A DNA stretch of 18,426 nt from NCBI GenBank assembly GCA_964344215.1, contig CAYFMP010000076.1:1-18426 (forward strand). The letters are read 5' to 3'. This DNA comes from CAYFMP01 sp964344215 (GTDB taxonomy: Bacteria; Pseudomonadota; Alphaproteobacteria; Rhodospirillales; Casp-alpha2). Position 1 is the first letter of the stretch; every line of letters starts with the position of its first letter. A program made the position numbers and the translations under genes. This document shows positions 12,533-18,426 of the stretch, piece by piece. The notes beneath the pieces were generated by a model. That model was given only the letters and a program-made list of their open reading frames with translations, was not told where the DNA came from and did no database searches.

Positions 12533-13936
12533 CTATAGCTCCCTGACGTCGGTCAGCCTACCGGTGACGGCGGCGGCGGCGGCCATGGCCGGGCTGACCA
12601 GATGCGTGCGCGCTCCCGGGCCCTGGCGGCCCTTGAAGTTGCGGTTCGATGTCGAGGCCGAGCGCTTGCCCGGCGGCACCTTGTCGGCGTTCATGGCCAA
12701 GCACATGGAGCACCCTGGCTCGCGCCACTCGAAGCCGGCTTCCTTGAAGACCGCATCCAGACCTTCTTCCTCGGCCTGCTCCTTGATCAGGCCAGAGCCA
12801 GGCACGATCAGCGCGGTGACGCCGTCGGCGACCTTCTTGCCGCGCGCCACTTCGGCGGCGGCGCGGATATCCTCGAGCCGGCCGTTGGTGCAGGCGCCGA
12901 CGAATACCCAGTCGATGGGAATCTCGTTCAACCGGGTACCGGGTTCGAGCCCCATGTAGTCGAGCGACATCCTGACCTGGTTCCGCTTGCCTTCGTCGTC
13001 GAAGTCGTCGGGCGACGGCACGGTGCCGGTGATCGGCAATACGTCCTCAGGGCTGGTTCCCCAGGTCACCTGCGGCGCGATGTCGGCGGCCTGGACGGTG
13101 ACTTCGGAATCGTAAGTGGCGCCGTCGTCGCTGGGCAGGGTTTTCCAGTAACTGACGGCTGCCTCCCAGGCCGCCCCCTTCGGCGTTTTCGGGCGACCCT
13201 TCAGATACTCGAAGGTGGTCTCGTCGGGCGCGATCAATCCGGCCCGGGCGCCGCCCTCGATGGTCATGTTGCAGACCGTCATGCGTGCTTCCATGGAAAG
13301 CTCGCGGACCGCCTGGCCGGCGTACTCGATGACGTGGCCGGTGCCGCCGGCGGTGCCGATCTGGCCGATGATGGCGAGGATCAGGTCCTTGGCCGTAACG
13401 CCGGCGGCGAGCTCGCCTTCGACCGTGATCCGCATGTTCTTCAAAGGCGTCTGCAGCAGCGTCTGCGTGGCCAGCACGTGCTCGACCTCCGAGGTGCCGA
13501 TACCGAAGGCCAGCGCTCCGAAGGCACCGTGCGTGGCGGTGTGCGAGTCGCCGCAGACGATGGTGGCGCCGGGCAGGGTGAAGCCCTGCTCCGGTCCGAT
13601 GATATGGACGATGCCCTGGCGGACGTCGTGCATGTCGAACAGCTCGATGCCGTATTCGGCGCAGTTGGCGCTCAGCGCCTCGACCTGGATGCGGCTGTCC
13701 TCGTTCTCGATCTCACCGGAGCGGTCGGTGGTCGAGACGTTATGGTCGGCCACCGCCAGCGTCGCCTCCGGGCGCCTAACCCGGCGGCCGGCGTTGCGCA
13801 GGCCTTCAAAGGCCTGCGGGCTGGTCACTTCGTGGACCAGATGGCGGTCGATGTAGATCAGGCAGGTGCCGTCGTCCTGAACGTTGACCAGGTGGGACTG
13901 CCAGATCTTGTCGAACAGCGTCTTCGGTGTCGCCAT
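12533..13936 (-). CDS. leuC: 3-isopropylmalate dehydratase large subunit
   Basis: The large, iron-sulfur subunit of isopropylmalate isomerase, 467 residues, which is the normal length. The 4Fe-4S ligands are C349 in the GACTNGR motif and C409 and C412 in EPGCSMCLAMN. VCGDSHTATHGAFGALAFGIGTSE (127-150) and the C-terminal SNRNFKGRQGPGARTHLVSPAMAAAAA block are intact. The ATG at 13936 is preceded by AAGGA about ten bases upstream. It starts 24 bases after the rplS stop. So the leucine genes probably share the ribosomal/SRP transcript in addition to any internal promoter, which I could not see. Confidence 0.97.
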   Translation of the reverse strand: MATPKTLFDKIWQSHLVNVQDDGTCLIYIDRHLVHEVTSPQAFEGLRNAGRRVRRPEATLAVADHNVSTTDRSGEIENEDSRIQVEALSANCAEYGIELFDMHDVRQGIVHIIGPEQGFTLPGATIVCGDSHTATHGAFGALAFGIGTSEVEHVLATQTLLQTPLKNMRITVEGELAAGVTAKDLILAIIGQIGTAGGTGHVIEYAGQAVRELSMEARMTVCNMTIEGGARAGLIAPDETTFEYLKGRPKTPKGAAWEAAVSYWKTLPSDDGATYDSEVTVQAADIAPQVTWGTSPEDVLPITGTVPSPDDFDDEGKRNQVRMSLDYMGLEPGTRLNEIPIDWVFVGACTNGRLEDIRAAAEVARGKKVADGVTALIVPGSGLIKEQAEEEGLDAVFKEAGFEWREPGCSMCLAMNADKVPPGKRSASTSNRNFKGRQGPGARTHLVSPAMAAAAAVTGRLTDVREL

Positions 13937-13960
13937 GTCGTGTCGGTCCTTCGGCGCCGG

Positions 13961-14590
13961 TTATTCTTCTTCGCCGGCGGCGGCGCTTGGGGCTTGTTCG
14001 GCCTCGTCCTTCTTCGCCTTCTTCTTCGGCTGGGCGGCGGCCGTCTCGACAGCCTCGGCCTCCGGTGCTTGCGTCTCGGTTGCGGCCTCCACGGCCTCAC
14101 TCTCGACGGCCTCCTCCTCCGGCGCCTCGACGATCTCTGCCAGCTCCTCCGGCGCCATGGCGGCGGCCGACGCCGCCTCCTTGGCCTCGATGGCTGCGCG
14201 CTTCTCCTCGGCCGTCAACTTGGCCGAATAGCCGTCGGTCTTCTCGGCGATGCGGGCGCGCTTGCCGGTACGGCCGCGCAGGTAATAGAGCTTGGCGCGG
14301 CGGACGTCGCCGCGGCGGATCACCTCGATGCCGGCGATGGTCGGCGAATACAGCGGGAACACCCGCTCGACGCCCTCGCCGTAGCTCAGCTTGCGGACCG
14401 TGAAGGCCGAATTGAGACCGCTGTTCTTGCGTGCGATGCAGACCCCCTCGAACGCCTGAATGCGCTCGCGGGTGCCTTCGACCACCTTCACGTTGACCCG
14501 GACCGTGTCGCCGGGCGCGAAAGTCGGCACCGGACGTTCGGCGACCAGCTTTTCGATCTGCTCTTGTTCCAGTTCGTTGATGACGTTCAT
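13961..14590 (-). CDS. rplS: 50S ribosomal protein L19 with long acidic C-terminal tail
   Basis: L19 lies at the 30S-50S interface. Residues 1-117 are the conserved L19 body: FAPGDTVRVNVKVVEG (24-39), RIQAFEGVCIARKNSG (43-58), RKLSYGEGVERVFPLYSP (66-83) and KLYYLRGRTGKRARI (100-114). Residues 118-209 form an Ala/Glu-rich, low-complexity acidic extension with a KKKAKK patch near 189-194. E. coli L19 is about 115 residues, so the tail adds roughly 90. The ATG overlaps the trmD stop (ATGA). A longer upstream frame only reads across trmD. A similar acidic tail is found on S16 in the same operon. Confidence 0.95.
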   Translation of the reverse strand: MNVINELEQEQIEKLVAERPVPTFAPGDTVRVNVKVVEGTRERIQAFEGVCIARKNSGLNSAFTVRKLSYGEGVERVFPLYSPTIAGIEVIRRGDVRRAKLYYLRGRTGKRARIAEKTDGYSAKLTAEEKRAAIEAKEAASAAAMAPEELAEIVEAPEEEAVESEAVEAATETQAPEAEAVETAAAQPKKKAKKDEAEQAPSAAAGEEE

Positions 14591-15321
14591 AGTTCCAGTT
14601 CCTTCGTCTTCGCCGCGTATCGGTTCCACAGGTCGGGCCGTCGCGCCTTGGTAATCGCTTCCGCCTGGGCCAATCGCCAGGCCTTGATGTTCTCGTGGTG
14701 GCCGGAAGTCAAGACTTCCGGCACCGTGCGGCCCCGCCATTCCTGGGGCCGCGTGTATTGGGGATATTCCAGCAATCCCCTCTCGAAACTTTCGTCGGCC
14801 AGGCTGTCCGAGCTGCCGACGATGCCGGGCAGCAACCTGACGCAAGCGTCGATCAGGGCGATAGCCGCCGGCTCGCCGCCGGACAGCACGAAATCGCCGA
14901 GACTGATCTCCTCGACACTACGGGCCTCGACGACACGCTGATCGAGCCCTTCGAACCGGCCGCACAGGACCACTACGCCCGGCCCCTCGGCCAACGCCCG
15001 GGCCCGCGCCTGGGTCAACGGAACGCCGCGCGGCGTCATGTAGATCACCGGCAGCCCCGGGCCACGTTCAATCGCCGCCGCCAAGGCCGCGTCGGTGACG
15101 TCGGGCCGCATGACCATTCCGGGGCCGCCGCCGAACGGGGCGTCGTCCACGGTGCGGTGTTTATCGCGTGCGAAATCCCGAATGTCCACCGTTTCCAGCG
15201 CCCAAGCGCCGTCGTCCAAGCCCTGGCCGGCCAGGCTCAGCCCGAGCGGCCCCGGAAACATCTCCGGGAACAGGGTCAGGACCATCGCCTTCCAATTGGG
15301 TTTCGATCTCGTCACCTTCAA
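14587..15321 (-). CDS. trmD: tRNA (guanine-N1)-methyltransferase
   Basis: It methylates G37 of tRNAs reading CNN-type codons with S-adenosylmethionine, preventing frameshifting. The protein is 244 residues in this form. LTLFPEMFPGPLG opens the SPOUT domain; GGGPGMVMRPDV, LCGRFEGLDQRV, the knot block EISLGDFVLSGGE and LLEYPQYTRP are all present. The start is uncertain. TTG at 15321 overlaps the rimM stop (TTGA), GTG at 15315 lies just after it, and ATG at 15285 has GGAAGG too close. The family usually begins shortly before LFPEMF, so any of the three is possible. The gene is translationally coupled to rplS. Confidence 0.93.
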   Translation of the reverse strand: MKVTRSKPNWKAMVLTLFPEMFPGPLGLSLAGQGLDDGAWALETVDIRDFARDKHRTVDDAPFGGGPGMVMRPDVTDAALAAAIERGPGLPVIYMTPRGVPLTQARARALAEGPGVVVLCGRFEGLDQRVVEARSVEEISLGDFVLSGGEPAAIALIDACVRLLPGIVGSSDSLADESFERGLLEYPQYTRPQEWRGRTVPEVLTSGHHENIKAWRLAQAEAITKARRPDLWNRYAAKTKELEL

Positions 15322-15878
15322 CTCGCTTTCGCTTCTTCCTCGGGCGGCTCCAACAGCCCCGGCGGCGGGTCGATCACCACCCGGCCGCCTTCAAGGTCGA
15401 CCACCGGCACCGCGGCCCTGGAGAACGGCACCATCAGGCCTTTGTGTTCGCTGCCCTCGATCTCGAGAATGGGACCGGCGCCGAAATCGTGGACCGCCTT
15501 GACCGTGCCCAGTTCCGCACCGTCCGTCAGTTCCGCCCGCAAGCCCTGGAGGTCGGCGTGATAGAACTCGTCGTCGGCCGGCGTCGGCAGGGCGTCCTTG
15601 GCGACGTATAGCTTGACGCCCTTGAGGCCTTCCGCCTGGGTCCGATCGCCGATGCCGTCGATGCGGGCGATCACCTGGCCCTTGGCCTGGCCGACGACGC
15701 GGAGCGTGAACGAGCGTTCGCCGCTGTCGTCCAGCAACGGTCCATAGGCGGCAATGTCGGTCGGCTCGGCGGTGAAGCTCTTGACGCGAACCTCGCCCTT
15801 CAGACCACGGGCGCCGGAGACCGCGCCGACGCAGACGCGGCCCGAACCTTCGACGTCGATGTCGCTCTCGGCGGCCAT
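15318..15878 (-). CDS. rimM: 16S rRNA processing protein RimM
   Basis: This maturation factor binds S19 and assists assembly of the 30S head. The 186 residues carry an N-terminal barrel with CVGAVSGARGLKGEVRVKSFT (16-36) and a PRC-barrel domain after DEFYHADLQGL, with the VPFSRAAVPVVD and GRVVIDPPPGLL blocks near the end. The last residues (EPPEEEAKAS) are acidic. The ATG at 15878 lies six bases after the rpsP stop, and its own stop overlaps the trmD start region. Length and position between rpsP and trmD are standard. Confidence 0.94.
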   Translation of the reverse strand: MAAESDIDVEGSGRVCVGAVSGARGLKGEVRVKSFTAEPTDIAAYGPLLDDSGERSFTLRVVGQAKGQVIARIDGIGDRTQAEGLKGVKLYVAKDALPTPADDEFYHADLQGLRAELTDGAELGTVKAVHDFGAGPILEIEGSEHKGLMVPFSRAAVPVVDLEGGRVVIDPPPGLLEPPEEEAKAS

Positions 15879-15884
15879 GCCTGT

Positions 15885-16478
15885 CTAGCCTTCCTCCTTC
15901 TTGGCGTCGACCTCGGCCGGGGCCTCCTCGGCGGCGGCTTCGTCAACCGGCGCTTCCTCGGCCGATGCCTCGTCAGCGGCAGCCTCCTCGGCCGGTGCTT
16001 CCTCGGCCGGCGTCTCCTCGGCCGTAGCCTCCTCGGCCGGCGTCTCCTCGGCGGCGGCTTCCTCAACCGGCGCTTCCTCGGCCGGTGCCTCGTCAGCGGC
16101 AGCCTCCTCGGCCGGCGCTTCGGCCTCGGCCTTGGCAGCGGCCGCCTTCTCCTCGGCTTCCTTCATGCGCTCGACGGTTTTGGCGCGCGGCAGGTGCTGC
16201 TTGGTCTGCTCCGGCACGGCGGGCTTCTCCATGAAGCCGACGTCGCCCAGGAAACGGGCGACCCGGTCGGTCGGTCGGGCACCGACGCCGAGCCAGTACT
16301 TGATGCGCTCCTCCTTCATGGTCAGGCGCTCCGGATGGTCCTTGGCGACCATCGGGTTGTAGGTGCCGACCCTTTCGATGAAGCGGCCGTCGCGCGGACT
16401 GCGGGAGTCGGCGACGACGATGCGGTAGTAGGGGCGTTTCTTGGCACCGCCCCGGGATAGCCGGATTTTCAGTGACAT
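15885..16478 (-). CDS. rpsP: 30S ribosomal protein S16 with long repetitive acidic tail
   Basis: S16 is a 16S rRNA-binding assembly protein of the 30S body. Residues 1 to about 85 are the conserved domain (KIRLSRGGAKKRPYYRIVVADSR, then GTYNP and RIKYWLGVGARPTDRVARFL). E. coli S16 is 82 residues; this protein is 197. The extension passes through a basic linker (about 86-105) into an Ala/Glu/Pro tail (about 107-197). It contains two near-identical 30-residue copies (121-150 and 161-190) with a 40-residue period. The ATG at 16478 has AAGGA upstream. An AT-richer 83-base spacer separates it from ffh. Confidence 0.95.
   Translation of the reverse strand: MSLKIRLSRGGAKKRPYYRIVVADSRSPRDGRFIERVGTYNPMVAKDHPERLTMKEERIKYWLGVGARPTDRVARFLGDVGFMEKPAVPEQTKQHLPRAKTVERMKEAEEKAAAAKAEAEAPAEEAAADEAPAEEAPVEEAAAEETPAEEATAEETPAEEAPAEEAAADEASAEEAPVDEAAAEEAPAEVDAKKEEG
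15911..16120 (-). repeat. Direct repeat, 120-bp period, inside the S16 tail
   Basis: Positions 15911-16000 and 16031-16120 match at 85 of 90 bases by direct comparison, exactly 120 bases (40 codons) apart, so the frame is kept. The 30-base stretch between them is itself close to the start of the second copy. This looks like a recent in-frame duplication within a low-complexity coding region. Confidence 0.85.
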
Positions 16479-16561
16479 GTCGCTGTTTCGTCCTTTCAGG
16501 TCTTCAAAATCGTCAAATCTTCAGATTCAATCGTTCAACTCGGTTCGGCGGGACCGGGCGC

Positions 16562-17929
16562 TCAGCGCAGGCCCGGCGGCATCGGCGGCATCATGCCCGG
16601 CGGCATGCCGCCCATCAGGCCCCGTTTGCCCATCTTCCCCGCCTTCTTCATCATAGCGCTCATCTGCTTGAACTGCTTGAGCACGCGGTTGACGTCCTGC
16701 ACGGTGGTGCCCGACCCGGCGGCGATGCGCCGCCGCCTGGATCCGTTCAGAACCTTGGGATTCTTGCGTTCCTTCGCCGTCATCGAACGGATAATCGCTT
16801 CCTGCCTGGCGATGGTCTTGTCGTCGATGTTGGCATCCGCGATCTGCTGTTTGACCTTGGCGGCGCCGGGCAGCATGCCCAACAGGCCGCCGACGTCGCC
16901 CATCTTGCGGATCTGGGCCAGTTGTTCGGCCATATCCTCGAGCGTGAACGTGCCTTTCAACATCTTTTTGGCGAGACGCTCGGCGTCCTCCTGCTCGACC
17001 ACTCCGGCCGCCTTCTCGACCAATCCGACGACATCGCCCATGCCGAGAATGGAGCCGGCCACGCGCTCGGCGTTGAAGGCCTCCAAGGCATCGGTTTTCT
17101 CGCCGGTACCCATCAGCTTGATCGGGCAGCCGGTGACGGCGCGCATCGACAGGGCGGCGCCGCCGCGGGCGTCGCCGTCGACCCGGGTCAGCACGATGCC
17201 GGTGACACCGACCTTGTCGTTGAACTCGCGGGCGATGTTGACGGCGTCCTGGCCGGTCATGGCGTCGGCCACCAGCAGCGTCTCGGTCGGCGCCGCGACG
17301 TCGCGGACCTGGGCGACCTCGGCCATCAACTCATCGTCGATGTAGAGCCGCCCGGCGGTATCGAGGATGACCGCGTCGTAACCCTCCAGCCGGCCGGTCT
17401 CCATGGCCCGCTTGGCGATAGCGACGGGCTGTTCGCCGAGGACCGCGGCCAGGGTGGCAACGCCGGTCTGCTCGCCCAACAGCGCCAGTTGCTGCTGGGC
17501 GGCCGGGCGGTAGACGTCGAGGGACGCCATCAGCACCTTTTTGTTGTCGCGGTTGGTCAGGCGCAGGCCGAGCTTGGCGCTGGTCGTCGTCTTGCCCGAA
17601 CCTTGCAGGCCGACCATCAGGATGGCGACCGGCGGCGCACCCGCTAGGTTGACGCCGGAGTCCTGCGAGCCCAGCGTCTCGACGAGTTGGTCGTGGACCA
17701 CTTTGACCACCATCTGCCCCGGCGTGACGCTGCGCAGCACCGACTCGCCGACTGCGTGTTCCTTGACGGCGGCGACGAAATCCTTGACCACCTCAAGCGC
17801 AACGTCGGCCTCCAGCAGCGCCACGCGGATCTCGCGCAGCGCCTCCTCGACGTCGGCTTCCTTCAGCGCCCCTTTCCTAGTCAGGCCCTCGAAAATGCCG
17901 CTTAAACGGTCGGTCAGACTGTCGAACAT
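16562..17929 (-). CDS. ffh: Signal recognition particle protein Ffh
   Basis: This SRP54 homologue is a GTPase that, with 4.5S RNA, targets nascent membrane proteins to FtsY. In 455 residues: the N domain (1-95), the G domain with GLQGSGKT (107-114), DVYRPAAQQQL (138-148), DTAGR (190-194), TRVDGDARGG and GTGEKTD. The methionine-rich M domain from about 320 has the RNA-binding GSRRRRIAAGSG block and a Met/Pro/Gly tail ending GMMPPMPPGLR. The ATG at 17929 gives the conserved MFDSLTDRLSGIF start; the frame stays open upstream into the leader but is not coding there. It is first in the ffh-rpsP-rimM-trmD-rplS-leuCD block. Confidence 0.97.
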   Translation of the reverse strand: MFDSLTDRLSGIFEGLTRKGALKEADVEEALREIRVALLEADVALEVVKDFVAAVKEHAVGESVLRSVTPGQMVVKVVHDQLVETLGSQDSGVNLAGAPPVAILMVGLQGSGKTTTSAKLGLRLTNRDNKKVLMASLDVYRPAAQQQLALLGEQTGVATLAAVLGEQPVAIAKRAMETGRLEGYDAVILDTAGRLYIDDELMAEVAQVRDVAAPTETLLVADAMTGQDAVNIAREFNDKVGVTGIVLTRVDGDARGGAALSMRAVTGCPIKLMGTGEKTDALEAFNAERVAGSILGMGDVVGLVEKAAGVVEQEDAERLAKKMLKGTFTLEDMAEQLAQIRKMGDVGGLLGMLPGAAKVKQQIADANIDDKTIARQEAIIRSMTAKERKNPKVLNGSRRRRIAAGSGTTVQDVNRVLKQFKQMSAMMKKAGKMGKRGLMGGMPPGMMPPMPPGLR

Positions 17930-17974
17930 CTTCGTCTCTAAACTCCAAGCCGCCGGCCTCCGCAACGGGAAACG

Positions 17975-18003
17975 CGCCAGTGCGCGAAACTCGCGGACTG
18001 GCG
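17975..18003 (-). other. Strong hairpin in the ffh 5' leader
   Basis: CGCCAGT/ACTGGCG and CGCGA/TCGCG form twelve pairs with one G-G mismatch and a three-base loop (17975-18003). It lies about midway in the predicted 118-base leader, between the promoter (18054-18082) and the ffh start. No T run follows, so it is not a terminator. It could affect transcript stability or translation. Confidence 0.5.
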
Positions 18004-18053
18004 GTGCGCTCAAGCGCGCGGGGGCGAACGACGATCCCTATGAATCGGCCGGC

Positions 18054-18082
18054 ACTCTATGGATCGGGGCAACCCAAGTCAA
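18054..18082 (-). promoter_or_regulatory. Promoter of the ffh operon
   Basis: TTGACT (18082-18077) and TAGAGT (18059-18054) are separated by 17 bases on the minus strand. Transcription would start near 18047. It is the only clear promoter upstream of the ffh-to-leuD block. Confidence 0.65.
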
Positions 18083-18190
18083 GCACGCTTGGCTGTGGCG
18101 GATCTCTGTGCTAAACCGGAGATTGTGATAGCGCAATATCGCAACCATTGGAAGAGGGCGTCGAGTCCGTCCTCTCGGGAAGTCCGCCCC

Positions 18191-18426
18191 ATGCCGGCCA
18201 TCAAGTCCACCAACCAAGCCCTGAACAGGCATCTCGGCGCCCGCGTCGCCGAACGCCGCCGGGAAACCGGCATGACGGTGCGACGGCTGGCCTCGGGCCT
18301 GGCCCTCGAAGCCGGCACCGTAAAACGGGTGGAGAGAGGCGACAAGCGGATCGACGCGGTCCTGCTGTTGGCACATAGCGTGATTGCGGTTGGTCGCTCT
18401 CCGGGCCGACGATACGGGGTCGAGTT
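18191..18426 (+). CDS. XRE-family helix-turn-helix regulator, N-terminal part (cut by window edge)
   Basis: The frame from ATG 18191 is open to the window end (78 residues). Residues 15-67 fit the Cro/C1-type HTH: LGARVAERRRETGMTVRRLA, then ALEAGTVKRVERGDKR with the recognition-helix region at about 40-50, and an LLLAHSVIAVG helix. GGGAAG lies eight bases before the ATG. It is divergent from ffh. The tandem ATAGCGCA/ATATCGCA at 18128-18143 lies just upstream and might be its operator. TTGGCT (18089) with TAAACC (18112) is a weak possible promoter. Its target and the rest of the protein are unseen. Confidence 0.72.
   Translation, partial: MPAIKSTNQALNRHLGARVAERRRETGMTVRRLASGLALEAGTVKRVERGDKRIDAVLLLAHSVIAVGRSPGRRYGVE

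Noticed and set aside
12602..14941. A 779-codon + strand frame opposite leuC, rplS and trmD
   Set aside because: It lies wholly antisense to conserved genes with all their motifs, has low-complexity character and no ribosome binding evidence.
1..18426. CRISPR arrays, tRNA/rRNA genes, prophage or insertion sequences
   Set aside because: No regularly spaced repeats, T-loop/CCA patterns, transposases or phage genes were seen on either strand.

Overview
The window comes from the chromosome of a GC-rich alphaproteobacterium, most likely a Rhodospirillales-type lineage. This rests on protein character (sdhCDAB order, the leuB/LeuC/LeuD forms, a mesaconyl-CoA hydratase of the ethylmalonyl-CoA pathway), on the ffh-rpsP-rimM-trmD-rplS-leuC-leuD order, and on strong third-position GC. 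It is mostly housekeeping DNA. I see no phage, insertion sequence, CRISPR array, rRNA or tRNA.

Left part (1-5001). A succinate dehydrogenase operon sdhC-sdhD-sdhA-sdhB runs leftward and is cut in sdhB by the window edge. Upstream lies about 1.2 kb without a convincing gene (2898-4098). It holds an sdhC promoter, two dyads, two consensus DnaA boxes, a chain of hairpins, and a perfect 14-bp inverted repeat followed by a T-rich run. A lone membrane fatty acid desaturase (+) follows.

Middle part (5021-9740). A two-gene leftward operon encodes a CitE-type CoA-ester lyase and mesaconyl-CoA hydratase (mch). It is divergent from a pyridoxal kinase (pdxY) across a compact double promoter. An orphan receiver-domain response regulator (+) then converges on asd (-).

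Between asd and leuB is the most interesting signal: a complete-looking ribosome-mediated attenuator. It consists of a candidate promoter, a 17-residue leader peptide with six Thr and three Lys codons (MLFETTKKPTEKTTTGA), an antiterminator arm overlapping its stop codon, and a strong intrinsic terminator with eight T's just ahead of asd. Aspartate-semialdehyde dehydrogenase is the branch enzyme toward Thr and Lys, so the codon content fits the enzyme.

Right part (10001-18426). leuB is followed upstream by a small stand-alone class III nucleotide cyclase-like gene on the opposite strand. This gene separates leuB from a tight leftward block ffh-rpsP-rimM-trmD-rplS-leuC-leuD. The block starts from a good sigma70-type promoter with a hairpin in the ffh leader. 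S16 and L19 both carry long Ala/Glu-rich acidic tails, and the S16 tail contains an internal 120-bp-period duplication. At the right edge an XRE-family regulator begins on the + strand and runs off the window.
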